A stretch of 64,000 bases of DNA, taken from Antitrichia curtipendula (lineage: Eukaryota; Streptophyta; Bryopsida; Hypnales; Leucodontaceae). The stretch lies in the NCBI GenBank assembly GCA_951230915.1, contig OX579639.1:16058001-16122000 (forward strand), in the 5' to 3' direction. Of this stretch, positions 23,472 to 34,849 are shown piece by piece. The notes beneath the pieces were generated by a model that ran no database searches, was not told where the DNA came from, and worked only from the letters and a program-made list of their open reading frames with translations. Position numbers and translations under genes: made by a program. Numbering within the stretch: position 1 is the first letter of the stretch; each line of letters starts with the position of its first letter.

Positions 23472-24386
23472 TTAACCCTTAAAGGTCAGAGACTATATTT
23501 TCACCAAAACCGCTTCAAAACTGTTGTTTCTAAATTAAAAAAATTGGGAAAAATGTAACCGTAGGATCTTGCAGTAAACTAGTTTGAGAAGTTGTGGAAA
23601 AATTTCAAAATTTTCCACCGTGTGGATTGCAAGATAATAGCATTTGAATTGACAAAAATCCTTTTTCTGTCCCTGCGAAAATCCGGGCAGCTGCACTTCA
23701 CAAGGTCACATTGGTATGAAAGAATGTCCAAACTAGTGGTTACTCTTTGGATTCATTCTTCAAGGCAAGTTGGCTACATGCTTGAAAAATTTTAGATCAT
23801 TTGGAATTGTAAAACATATAGGAAAAAATATAGTAAGTAGAAGGAGGTAGAGAATGATTCAAAACATTAAATTGTTAAGAATTTAAGTATGGAATTCAAA
23901 AATGCCAATCCCAACAGTTGTAATGCTGTAATAAACAATCTACATCCAATGTTTTTATTTTTTTTCAAAAATTTCAAAAATTGAGTTAAATAAAGGACTT
24001 CAAAGTTTACTTTACTTTAGAGTAGAGATTCCATAACTACCCTCAAACTAAGACCCCTCATAACTTTCATCTCATTAATCAAAATGGAATGATTCAAAGT
24101 TTCCCGCATAAATATAAATCTAAAGAACCAATTTCAGTTTTGTTTTTTTCAAAGCAATTTTTAAAGAAGTTTTTTCAGCTGCCCGCTGTCCAATGAAAAT
24201 GACATATCATGTAATAACTTTTTAATTACGCAATCAAAAGTTATGAAAATTGTTGGGCCTTAAAGCTACCCCTTGGGTACATCTTGTGTGAAAATTTCAA
24301 AGAAAAAAAATAAAAATTTCGTTTGGAGTGAGCTGCCCAAAATTGCTATGTTGTCAAAAAATGGTATTTGGTCCTTTAGGGGTTAA
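23472..24386. mobile_element. TTAA-bounded piggyBac-like MITE (E7)
   Basis: TTAA is at both ends; the termini are TTAACCCTTAAAGGTCAGAG and, inverted, TTAACCCCTAAAGGACCAAA. Length is 915 bp and it is a good reference copy for the large subfamily. Subterminal boxes are 'aaccgtaggatcttgca' (23560) and 'ggattgcaagataatagc' (23624). It lies in intron 4 of P450 copy A. Confidence 0.85.
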
Positions 24387-24442
24387 TGGTGTGAGGCGGC
24401 GTGAACCCTTGAGAATCTGACATGGAAATTCAATTTTGACAT

Positions 24443-25354
24443 TTAACCCCAAAAGGACCATCATGCATTTTTTGGCAACATAGAAATTTTGGACAAGTAT
24501 GGGTGACTAGAGATTTGAAAATTTTAATTGAAGGTGGGGACGAGAAATATTCTTCCTATGCAATAAATTTCATGACATTTAGAAACATGAGTCAAAAGTT
24601 ATGGCTTAATATGTTACTTTTTTTCCCTAGCCAAGTAGTTCGGGCAGATTTTAAAAATCACCTTTTTTAAAAACAAAAAATTGAAATTTGTTGTCTAAAA
24701 GTTATGTATACGTGGAAAGATTTGAATCATTTCATTTTGATCAATGAGTCAAAAGTTATGAAGAGTTTTAGTTTGTGGGGAGTTATAGATTCTCTGCTCT
24801 AAATAAACTTTGAAGTCCCTTATCGTACTCAATTTTCAGTATTTTAAAAAATAAATAAAAATATAAGATGTAGATTGTTTATTACAACATTGCAACCATT
24901 GGGATTGGCATTTTTCAATTTCATAACTAAATTCTTAACAATTTAGTATTTTGAATCACTCTACTTCTTTATACTTACTATTTTTTTCCTATATGTTGCA
25001 TAATTCCAAATGATGTGAAATTTTTTAAGCATGTAGCCAACTTGTCTAGGAAAAAGAATCTAAGAAAGAACCACCGTTTGGGACATTTTTTCATTGAAAA
25101 TTGAGCTTGTGAAGTGTAGCTGCCCTATTTTTTGCAAGGCCAAAAAAATAATTCAGTGAATTTGAATGTTTATATCTTGCAATCCACTTGGTGGAAATTT
25201 TTGAAATTTTTACCACATGTTTTCAACTCAGCATACTACAAGATCCTATGGTTATATGTGTCAAAAAAAAATTCAAAATTTTGGTATGTTTACTAGAAAT
25301 GACAATTTTGGAGCATTTTTGGTGATAATATAGTCAAGGTACTTAAGGGATTAA
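24443..25354. mobile_element. TTAA-bounded piggyBac-like MITE (E8), inverted next to E7
   Basis: The left end is TTAACCCCAAAAGGACCATC; the right end is 'cttaagggattaa'. The interior is the reverse complement of E7, which lies only 56 bp away. The two therefore form a large inverted pair of about 0.9-kb arms. Length is 912 bp. Confidence 0.8.
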
Positions 25355-25888
25355 TCTAGGTATTGAAATTAAGATCCTTCTCATACACACTAAAAGATCT
25401 TACGGTCCATAATGTTAAAGCATTGTCCAACACTTTCTTATAAAGAAACCATCTCCATAATACCATTAATGGATTCATCTCTTACCAAGAATGACATTGT
25501 TCACCATGCATTTTAAATTATTTTTTATTATTCATTTTCTATCCCAAAATAAGGGTAAATGCTTCATATAGAAAGATTTAAATTAAAATTATTGTAGAAA
25601 ACAATAGCAACAATCAAATAAAATAGTAAAGATTATAACTTAGACTATCAAATTTTCCTATATGAACTACAATAAAACTTGATTAAATTGCAGAAATGTT
25701 TGCTTCTACTACATGTGAGCAATTTTGAAACCCAAATGGTTTCAAGGGGTCTCCACTAGAGGATTTCTATCTTAAGGGTTTTAGAGTTTCACTATAGGAT
25801 TGGGAGTTTGGAGCTTCTTGAAGTTGTTCTTTATTGATTGATGGAGCTTAACGTCATTCTAGTTGTTGTTTTTTAATGTGGAATTCAG

Positions 25889-26320
25889 GTGGGAATGGTA
25901 TGTAATAAAATCCTACAATTGTTTCCACATACCATTTCCATGACAAAAGTGACAACGAAGATTTGCAACCTAAATGATTGTTTGTGCCAGAGGACATGAT
26001 GATTGAATATGCATTAGTAGCCATCTTCCATTCAAAGAGTACAAGGGAGCCAAGGTGGGAATGTTCAATTGGAAAAGATTTGCCAATGGAGTGTCAAAAG
26101 GCTTGCTCACATTGACAAGTGTTTTTCCCTTTTGGATTGGGTCCAAAGACTTGCATTGGAAATAACCTTAATAGTCATGGAAGCCAAGGATCGTGTTGGG
26201 TATGGTATTTTGACGGCTTTAATTGTTGCCTTTTCCAAAGTACACACACCATCCTACATTAATCATGGTGCAAATTAAAAGTCAAAGTTCTACTTGCCCA
26301 TCATTCTAAAAGTATTGTAG
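25889..26320 (+). pseudogene. P450 copy A, exon 5 remnant
   Basis: After a CAG acceptor the sequence aligns with exon 5 of copy D. Recognisable parts are a VGMV-like start, the FPPVISMTR-like segment, 'tttgccaatggagtgtcaaa' (FANG-SK), 'ccttttggattgggtccaaa' (PFGLGP, start of the heme-binding loop), and a terminal stop at 26318. Several frameshifts are present. Upstream intron sequence (25360-25888) also matches intron 4 of copy D (60205-60764). Confidence 0.8.
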
Positions 26321-27039
26321 ACTAAGGGAGGCAACCCATTTCTGACCACTTAAGCACTTACACTTATCTACATGGCGGGTTTCTTTAGTGGGGAATTTTT
26401 TCCATGTGCACAAATAGAGTTCCAAGAGTTTATACAATTTTCCAAATTTTTATTTCTCAAAATATAATTATTATTAATTTTTTAGCTGAAGACTCTATTC
26501 GACCCATACCAATCAAAGGTCATATTCGTTATATTGAGACTTTTTGTAGTCTCATTTTTATCCTTGACTCGAGGATAAATTGCTTTATTTCTTTATTAGT
26601 ATTTTTTTATATATAGATAATAACACCAACTTTTAGAATTTTATTATAGAATCACTATTTTAGCATTATTTATTTTTGGTTTCAATTACTATTTTCTCAA
26701 ATGAATTTTTCAATAACTAGCATTCAATCTCAAAATTTGCAAAAAGTCTCAATATAACAAATATGGTCTTAATCATATAGATCTTCCTATTTCCAACCAA
26801 GTTCTAGTTGCAACATTCAACAAGGGTTGGTTGCAATATTGAGAGTCTTGCTGCCAATCATAATGTGATAGAATTCCATCAGGATTTGTGCTATAATTTA
26901 GCATTGCTTATTACTTCCTTTAAGAAAAAAGAATATCCTATATTACAATAATGAGGGATTGACCGGGAATGGGTTGCCTCCCTTAGTGATTGTGCAACAT
27001 ACTAGTTTGTAGATTTATAACTAAAGGCGTTTGTTATTA
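26321..27039. other. AT-rich flank; lone TTATCC/GGATAA palindrome inside
   Basis: No gene is seen. At 26558-26578 there is a single 21-bp palindrome (TTATCCTTGA, C, TCGAGGATAA) identical in design to the clustered ones at 50603-51476. Confidence 0.6.
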
Positions 27040-27779
27040 AGGTAGCCGATCTCATTCCGACCATTTAAACAATTTATCGCATTTTCAGTATGCATTTGGT
27101 GAGGGGAGAAATCCCCCTTGTGGAAAAATTGATTTGAAGAGGGTTCCAAAAATTTGTTCCTTTTTTTCCCTCAAAAACAAAATAATTATGAATTTTTTTT
27201 TGAAAAGATTCTATTCAACCCATTCTTGTTACACGAGGCACCGCATTTCCAACCATAGGCTGATTACAAAATCGACCATGCTTCAAAGTAGGTGATAATT
27301 GTGTCCTCTTATGTTTATCTTGTGATCATTGTAGGCTTTCAATGTACACCTCCCCGACATTTGTGTTTGACTAAATTGTCACTTAACCACATGCACTGTC
27401 ACCTAACCACATGAGCTGTCACCCTAAACCACATTTGATTGGAAACAAAGCAATCCAACTACCTTTATTTGAAAAGAGGTAAGGTAGGCACCCCCAAAAT
27501 GGCACCTGACCTGAAAGCGCCATCTACAGGTTGTGTACATTTCCAAATCAAATTATGTACCTATTTGGATGGAGCACTTTCAGAAACAAACTTTGACCCT
27601 TAATAACTTTTGCATATGATGTCCAAATGCCACGTTCCTGTTGCGTTGGAACCTCCTTTCACTTGCCAACAAGAATATATGAAAATTTGACCAGTCTAAT
27701 AGTAGTAACTAGGTTCAATAGCAAAAAGTGGCGGTTTTGGGTGTACCCACCTTATTGGTCGGAAAGAGGTTGGCTACCT
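27040..27779. mobile_element. MITE, AGGTAG family 3 (copy 3a), containing a nested MITE
   Basis: The ends are AGGTAGCCGATCTCATTCCG and the inverse, GAAAGAGGTTGGCTACCT, with TA on both sides. Comparison with 30570-31010 shows that 27480-27754 is foreign; removing it and one TA restores the 'gaaaagaggta'/'tggtcggaaagagg' continuity. Confidence 0.8.
27482..27752. mobile_element. MITE, AGGTAG family 2 (copy 2b), nested
   Basis: The ends are AGGTAGGCACCCCCAAAATG and, inverted, AGGTGGGTACACCCAAAACC, flanked by TA at 27480-27481 and 27753-27754. It sits within the family 3 element 27040-27779. It shares 'ttggaacctcctttcacttg' with the family 2 copy at 62370. Confidence 0.85.
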
Positions 27780-28596
27780 TACACGGAGCTTGAAATATAT
27801 GATGATGTTGTTGACTGGAGCCTGGCCGTTGTTGCAATTGAACTGGCTCTGAATTGCGTACATTTCCAATCTCTGCATGGAAGGGTTTGAGTGTTTGACA
27901 AATAAAACTGTGATATGTAGCTTCAGTAAGTTGCGTACCAAGACATAGACACTTCCGTCACACTGGTGTACACCCATTTTCCTTTCCTGTAATTAAAGAC
28001 TTGTGTCCACTTGCTCCTTTATTTTCTGTCATCTATTCATTTAAAATATTGACATCCAAAGTAAGCTTAAACCTGCTATTTACTGCACACATTCATTTAC
28101 CACACACATCGAAAACCATACAACAACTGTTGTCATTTATCAAACAGTAACCGCACAATTCAACTACCAATTCAATTGCAATGGGAGAAGAATGCTGTAC
28201 CACCATCAAATGACTGCACATTATGTGGCAAAGGGTTGCAAGCAATTTTAAACTAGATTTAAGCTTCATCACTATTAAAATTGCAACTTCAATCTAACTA
28301 ATTATGGATTATTTTGTTAATTATGGGGATTTTTTATAAATGAAAATATATTCGCTATGAGCCAATATTTGTCTACTATTTATTTATTTTAAATTCTATT
28401 TGAAAATGATGATTTTGATCCATTTTAACTCAAAAAGTTCACATTTGGACTATATTTATATTATATTTTCATCATTCAATAGCAAATGCAATATGAATTT
28501 TGGACTATGGATTTGTCTAGAATTAGTTGAATTGGTCTTTTGGCATAAAATTTGTAGGAAGAAATCTTCTTGCATTCTGTTTTGGGAAGGTGAATC
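27780..28596. other. Intergenic sequence
   Basis: No gene is supported. The 27627-27890 frame is created by the MITE end and its flank. Confidence 0.4.
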
Positions 28597-29266
28597 TTAA
28601 CCCCTAAATGCCCAACCGAGCATATGTGGTCAATTTGAAATTTTAGGTTGATTTGGGTGTGGGCAATTAAACTCTTTTGACCGTTTTAAATTTTTTTTAC
28701 GAGCAATTTTGAAGGCTAACCATTAAAATCTTTCATTTTTTCACTAAAAAAGGTACATATTTGTTTTATGAAAGGTCCTCCAACACATACATGTATCATT
28801 AGTGAAGAGAAAAGCTTGCCAGTTTTACTTCATTCCTTGACTTTGAGAATTTCTATTTATTAAAAAAAATTGCATTTCAACAATTGCAAAGTGGATTGCA
28901 TAATGAGTTTGAAAGTTTTTCATTTGAACTTAAGGTTTTTGGAAGTGCATTTAGTGTGCAAACACAATTATTAGTTGTTCATGTCACCTCCCATCCCCCC
29001 AAACTCTTATGTGCAAATTTCTCAACATTGTGGAGAAGGGCAATATACTAAAAATAGGATAATTTCATTTCTCTTGTTATAAACTCACTTCTTAAGCAAA
29101 TTTAACAATATAAATTGGAATATACACTAATAAGCATGCTCTTTAATCATCTATACAATTAGATTTTGAAAAAAATAAAATTAACTTCAGTAGAAATAAC
29201 TATAAGTCCATGTTCTTTTTGCATAGGAAAAACACGCTTCAAAAGGCATGGGCATTTAGAAGTTAA
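28597..29266. mobile_element. TTAA-bounded piggyBac-like MITE (E9)
   Basis: The termini are TTAACCCCTAAATGCCCAAC and, inverted, TTAACTTCTAAATGCCCATG, with TTAA at both borders. Length is 670 bp. The interior is largely unlike the other subfamilies, so it is a separate lineage. Confidence 0.75.
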
Positions 29267-29459
29267 CATGACATTTAATAATCATGCCAAATTAAAAAAC
29301 ATGCAAGTTTCTATATTTATGTAGAGAAGAATTTGAATTTTGTCTATATGGTGATTGACAAGTTTACTCTAGTTGCAAGCAATTCTACCTTTCTAAACTA
29401 CAATATTCCAAATCAAGGAAGGTACCTACACCATAAATTGTCCAAAGATTAAGTATTTA

Positions 29460-29740
29460 ATGAGCAGAGTTCCTATTATTGAACTTCCTGAAATTCTCTT
29501 GGACCTTGCTGGGCCAAGGCTATCTAAAATTTTCTCTACTCTTGTCGAGTTTTAAACCTTGGAAAAATGCAAAAGAATTCATCTGCCTTACATTGAAGCT
29601 TTGAATTCATATTTGGAATCAAGGATCACAAATTTGTCTAGGGAAATTATGAACCATGCAAAGAACTGCTCAAAATTAGGAGATAGATTTTTATATTTAT
29701 TTATTTAGTAAAAATTATAATTTTTTTGTATATTTGGTAC
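29460..29740 (+). repeat. Dispersed repeat, also at 63300-63590
   Basis: The order of 'gagcagagttcctatta', 'tgggccaaggctatctaaa', 'gaatcaaggatcacaaattt' and 'ttatttatttagtaaaaa' is matched at 63309-63580 in the same orientation with moderate divergence. No terminal repeats were identified. Confidence 0.55.
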
Positions 29741-30569
29741 CAATGTACCACCAAACCGGCTTGGTCCTAGTCGTCTTGTTGGAAATCAAAAGAAGATTTA
29801 AGATTCTCTTAGCATGCATAGTTTGGCACCTTATGGATATTAACTATGAAACCAATTTTCAATTTACCTACTTGTCCTCCAAATTGATTGGGTTGGGTAC
29901 AAAAATGGGTTCAAATGACGTGTCACTAGCTTACTTGACCTAGATGTATATATCCGGCTCAACTACGAGACGTTATGGACTTGGTAACCTTCGAGCCACC
30001 CGGAGGCAACGAGTGGGTTACAAGATGTAATTAATTCTATTCTTGGATGAAAATTCCCATAATTTTTGCATTTGTTGATGAATATTGAGTGGTTATGAAC
30101 AAACTAGCTTGCTTGTGGATGAAACACATTTGAGCAGACATATACACATAATTAGAGCTGTTTACATACACCCATCAAGATGTTCACGCATTCTCGTGGC
30201 GGGGAGGAAAATGGCACATGGAATACCGCCATTTTTCAATGAAATTCCCTATAACTGATGAATGACACCTCGATTCACATCAATTTCTTAATAAATAGGA
30301 GCAGAAGAGAGAAGTCAATCCCCATGGCTTTGTGTTGTCAATCTGTAAGACTGTAACTTCATTATATATGACTCCTCGTCCACTGCATGTGCACAGGAGC
30401 AGCTTGCAAGAGGAATTGGGAATAGCACGCAAGCTGAGGTCGACGACGACCTGCATACACTGTGAAAAATATTTTATTTCTCACTTTGGCAATAGCGCAC
30501 ATGCGTTTGTACTGCTGCTTTACGTTGGTCACTGGACGTGGAAGGTGAAAATGTCAATCTCATGCTCTA

Positions 30570-31010
30570 AGGTAGCCAACCTCTTTCCAACCACTACCTC
30601 TTTTCGTTAATTAGACTACTTTGTTTCCAATCAGTAAGTTGTGGTTTAGGGTGACAGCTCACGTGATTAGGTGATAGCTCAAGCACCACAAATGTGGGGA
30701 GGTGTACATTGAAAGCATATAATGATTACAAGATGCACATTGGAAGTCACAAGTATCACCTACTTTTGAAGCATGGTCAATTTGGTAATCAGCCTATGGT
30801 TGAAAATGCGGTGCCTTATATAACAAGAATAGGTTGAACAGAATCTTTCTGAAAAAATTTCATGATTATTTTGTTTTTGAGGGGACTAAAGGAACAAATT
30901 TTGGAACCCTCCTCAAATCTATTTCTCCACGTGGGAGATTTTTTCCCTCACCAAATGCAAACTGAAATTGCGGTAAATTGTTTAAATGGTCGGAATGAGG
31001 TCGGCCACCT
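30570..31010. mobile_element. MITE, AGGTAG family 3 (copy 3b)
   Basis: The ends are AGGTAGCCAACCTCTTTCCA and, inverted, AGGTGGCCGACCTCATTCCG, with TA flanks. Length is 441 bp. It is the empty-site reference that reveals nesting in copy 3a, to which it is inverted. Confidence 0.85.
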
Positions 31011-31164
31011 TAAGTACAAAGTATTGTTAGTAATTCCAATTGTACAAACTTGGACATATTAGCCTTATTATTGACCAGTAGAATTCCTTTGCACTTAAAG
31101 AGCATCCAATCTTATACTGCCTTCTTCCATCTCATGCATGTTATGATCAAATGATTCGAACGTA

Positions 31165-31468
31165 AGAGGTCTATAAATCGCCTATGTAAGAGCTGAAACT
31201 GAATTTTGGGAGGTGAAGCTTCTTGAAATAATTTTTAGTAAATTTTCTTTGAAAGACAGATAGAATTGGCATCTAATCCAACTAGTTTCATATTTTTTGG
31301 AGCTTTGTGGAATTAGTTATAAAATTTTGAAGTTGAAATGGCATAGGGCTCTAAAATCGCCTATTTCCTAAAATGTACAATGTTTGTACATTGTTGAAGG
31401 CTATGAAAAAGCAACATGTACACATAGTGTACATTTGAGGAGGGGGACAATTTTAGAGCTTGTTGCCT
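31165..31468. mobile_element. MITE, AGGTAG family 1 (copy 1e, diverged)
   Basis: The ends are AGAGGTCTATAAATCGCC and the inverse, 'ttttagagcttgttgcct', flanked by TA. The interior shares 'attggcatctaatcca', 'agtttcatattttttgga' and 'aatgtacaatgtttgtacatt' with family 1. Confidence 0.65.
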
Positions 31469-32485
31469 TATAGTGAATGCCCAATGTGAATTTTCAAGTA
31501 CAAAACAAGTGAACATGGCTATTAGAGACAAAGTGCCACTGACATGCAAATAAGGATAGAAAAGAAGACCTAGCCTTGCACAATTAGCCATCTACCTTGC
31601 CTTCTTCTTGTATTTAGATTTGTCCACAAACAACTAAGAATTCAATAGAGTCAATGAAAAGGTAAATGTTTTAGTTTTGGTCTTTGATCCAATCAACTTC
31701 AAATTGCTATGAAAAAAAAATCAATTTTTAGAGTGTTTTTGATCAATAAAGTAGATAATAAACTAAACTTCTTGTGCTTCATTTTATCAACTAATTTTTA
31801 GGAAAAAAATCAAGTTTGAAGTACATTGCTAGTGTAGACAAGTAATTTGAGACAAATGAAAAACTAAAAAGGACTAGTATTATAGGACAAAGGGGATAAT
31901 TTGGAATTCATGTTCTTTTACAAGATGGTGCGGAGGGGGGGGGGATTAACTTTCCTAGCTCAAACTCAAAAAATAATACAAATTTCTTTAACAACCCATA
32001 CAATCATGATGCAAAATTGTAGATACAATGTCTTGATATATTGCATAGCTCCATTAGGTGACGTACTCTAACATTTAGGTTTCTATTTTGTGTAAAGTTA
32101 TTTAAATAATGACCCTTAAACATTCTTTACAACCCCTCCACCCCGAGCTCCACCCCCTTCGGTACTAGTAGAAAATATGGTATAAATGACTTGTCTTCAA
32201 TGATTGTAGCAATTATTATTGTCCTTAAATGATTACTACAGTCATTGTGGACAAGTCATTTGTACCCCTCTTTTCTGCGAGCATAGTTGGATCAATTTCA
32301 ATAACTGTAACCTTTAAGGCGGGATTAAGTGTCCTGCAAATTGTAGAATATCATTATATCATACATGGATGGCCAATGTCAGCATTCCTTGTGGAACAAT
32401 AAATGGAATTGAAAAATTATGTAACATGGTACATGCTTTAAAATTTTAAAAATGTTATTTTAAACTAAAAAGGTTAATTTTGATA
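31469..32485. other. AT-rich intergenic sequence
   Basis: No gene is supported. A short inverted motif lies near 32185-32255 ('caatgattgtagcaatta' against 'tgattactacagtcattg'). Confidence 0.4.
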
Positions 32486-32910
32486 CGGTAGCCAATCTCT
32501 TTCCAATTGCTGAAGGAATTTAGCATATTTTTAGTATGGTATGCTAAGGGAAAAAATCTCATTGTTTAGAAAAATAGATTTTAGAAGGATTTCATATTTT
32601 CTTACAATGTTTTCTTCAAAAACAAAACTACCATGAATTTTTTTTGTGAAGATTCCGTTCAACCTATTCGTGTTATATAAGTCACCGTATTTCTAACTAT
32701 AGGTTGATTACCAAATTGACAGTGCTTCAATGGTGACTTCCAGTGTACATCTTGTAATCATTGTATGCTTTCAATGTACACCTCCCGGACATTTGTGGCG
32801 CTCCTGCTCCAAGCTGTCAGCATGAGCTGTCACCTAAACCACAGCTGATCGGAAACATGGCAGTCTAACTAGCGAAAATGGGTGTCTGGTCTGAAAGGGG
32901 TCGACTACCT
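32486..32910. mobile_element. MITE, AGGTAG family 3 (copy 3c)
   Basis: The left end is CGGTAGCCAATCTCTTTCCA and the right end, inverted, AGGTAGTCGACCCCTTTCAG, with TA on both sides. It inserted just upstream of the conserved promoter region of P450 copy B ('tacgaaagtgtcgtac' follows at once). Confidence 0.8.
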
Positions 32911-32912
32911 TA

Positions 32913-33352
32913 CTTCTACGAAAGTGTCGTACACAAGAGCGTCATCACCTCGTCACGGATTCATTCGGGTTCGTTTATCCTGGATTTTAGCTGTCTCACA
33001 CATCGCAAAATTGTGGAATTAATGGACCTTTCGTTGAACTGGCACGATTTCGGCACCTAATCTGCGACTCGTACGTACTTAACGGTCTAAAGTCTAGGAT
33101 AGGTATAGATTCATGTTTCAGAGCGTTTTAGGTGCTAAGTATTGGAAATGGACGTCAAAGATACTAATCCACGTCGATTGAATTCCAGTCCTGGCAGCTA
33201 ACTTAGCAAGGCTACAGAGATTTCAGTTGTGTATATAAGACTTGCACCCAGACTTCAGGCACCAACAGTCCGATATGCAAAGTTGTATTCATTCCCATTC
33301 AATTTGAGGCAAACAGTTGTACGTGCGGAGAAGACGACGACCGTGCGTAGCC
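32913..33352 (+). promoter_or_regulatory. Conserved upstream region and TATA box of P450 copy B
   Basis: This region is homologous to those of copies C and D, starting at 'acgaaagtgtcgtac'. Conserved blocks include 'taaagtctaggataggt', 'agattcatgtttcagagc' and the TATA box TATATAAG at 33232-33239, about 120 nt before the ATG at 33353. Function is inferred from conservation across three copies. Confidence 0.65.
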
Positions 33353-33665
33353 ATGGCCATGCTGTGGTCAGTAGAAGTCAGGAACGCCGTGCTCGCTGTA
33401 GTGATTTCGAGCGTGATTGTGTATCTCGTGATCTTCAAGTTTGTGAGAGCTGCGGTGTTGGAGCTAGGCGCTGCGACTGTGTCGCATCGTGACCAAGCAG
33501 GACGTGTGTGGACCTCCATTCAAGTTCCAGCTGGCTACTACGTACCCGGACCTGGTGAAATTCTCCGAATCGTTTCCTGAAACTCTTGCCATGGATGACT
33601 TCGCCAATCTCTTGCCCACAGTCTCGCCTCAATACGTATGCCGTGTATTTTCCGAAATATATACG
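33353..33665 (+). pseudogene. P450 copy B, exon 1
   Basis: The ATG starts an undamaged anchor: MAMLWSVEVRNAVLAVVISS followed by VIVYLVIFKFVRAA. It lacks the 22-bp insertion seen in copies C and D, so it shows the ancestral N-terminus. A 4-bp insertion ('tagg') near 33465 then breaks the frame; the remainder (VTKQDVCGPPFKFQL..., SESFPETLAMDDFANLLPTVSPQY) is readable in other frames with further indels. The exon ends at 33665 before a GTACGG donor. Confidence 0.85.
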
Positions 33666-34326
33666 GTACGGTTCTTCTCGACGTCATATATCGTGGAAAG
33701 TGATTGAAGCTTGAAGTAATTTACTTTTCGTAGGGCAGCTGTCTCCTTCTTTTGATCTGACGAACTAGGTCGATGACTCCAATATGGAGTCTGGTACTCT
33801 CATTGGGTGTGGAAAACAGTACAAGGGTGCTGATATGCTGAGCCTCGTACACGAGTCATGCAATGGTGAAGTCTGCTCATGAAGATTTCAGTCTCCGGAG
33901 GAGACTGAAATAATTATATACTCGGGACGATAAGTACGATTAGGATATTAATTAATCTAATGATTAAATTGGGTCAATTTTGGCTGCAAATCTTGTTCCG
34001 TATTCGTGAAAAGCATTCAGGGAGAGGATTAATCTTCTGGTACTCGGAGGATTTATCTGTAAGTTATAAATTTTCAGAATCAACACATTGTACGGGCTCG
34101 TACAATTGGACATGGACTCAGTAGGATTCTAACACATTTGGAGCCCTGACGTACCAGAGTCGCGGTAGAATTAGGGCTCAAATTTTTTTTGCGTTGAGTT
34201 TATGTCACGTCACTCGGTGCTAAAGCAAGCCAGTTGAGGAAGAACAACTGCAGGATAGTATCTGCCGCTTCGTTGACGAGACTCCATAGATCGTTAGCAC
34301 GGTTTGAACACGGCAATGTTGTGTAG
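33666..34326 (+). pseudogene. P450 copy B, fused intron 1/intron 2; exon 2 lost
   Basis: Intron-1-like sequence ('tcaattttggctgcaaa' at about 33970) is joined near 34000 directly to intron-2-like sequence ('tactcggaggatttatctgt' at about 34040, matching 57870). The deletion removed all of exon 2. Confidence 0.75.
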
Positions 34327-34515
34327 GCCATGGTCGAAGCGCGCGATGGTGCAAGGAGCGACATCGGAGATACAAATTTGGGAGAAAAAGGTAGCTGAAG
34401 CAGGCGCGAGGTGGAAATCGACGTGGAGCCCCGTCTTCATAAAATCTCCGGAAGAGTTATCTCGCGGGTGGCTTCCAGTGATGATTTCGAAAAAGGAGGT
34501 CAAATCTTCAAGTAT
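34327..34515 (+). pseudogene. P450 copy B, exon 3 fragment
   Basis: It follows a TAG acceptor, as in copy D: 'gccatggtcgaagc', then an extra 4 bp, then 'gatggtgcaaggagcgac'. It contains the equivalents of EIQIWEKKVAEA, VEIDVE and SRVVFSDDFEK. It stops at 'caaatcttcaagt'; the rest of the exon and exons 4-5 are absent. Confidence 0.8.
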
Positions 34516-34554
34516 TAGATAACCGATGAGCCGTGTGTTCCCTCGGGGGACTAT

Positions 34555-34796
34555 CATTAGAAAAATTTCAGGCCTCAAAAGAGACTGAGTTTTGGATGGC
34601 AACAGTGTAATTAGAGAAAAAATGATGATTTTTTAATTTTTTTTAATTTTTAATTTTTTTTCTGGAAACTGACGTGGCACTACTAGTACCATGTCAGCAA
34701 TGCTTTGGATTCACTATTTAAAAAAATGTTTTTTCATTTTTTAAATATTTTTTTATTTTTTCTGTACAGAAGGGGGGGCAATTTTTTTTTCTAATG
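34555..34796. mobile_element. CATTAG-ended element
   Basis: It starts CATTAGAAAAATTTCAGG and ends TTTTTTTTCTAATG, with a middle rich in A/T homopolymers. It resembles 37127-37426 in order ('caggcctcaaaagag', 'gtggcac...agta', then AT tract), and its ends match the better-preserved element at 51946-52224. Confidence 0.5.
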
Positions 34797-34849
34797 TTGG
34801 ATCTCGGTAGGTTCTTGCAACCTCAATTTTTAGTGAATTTTAGCAATTT

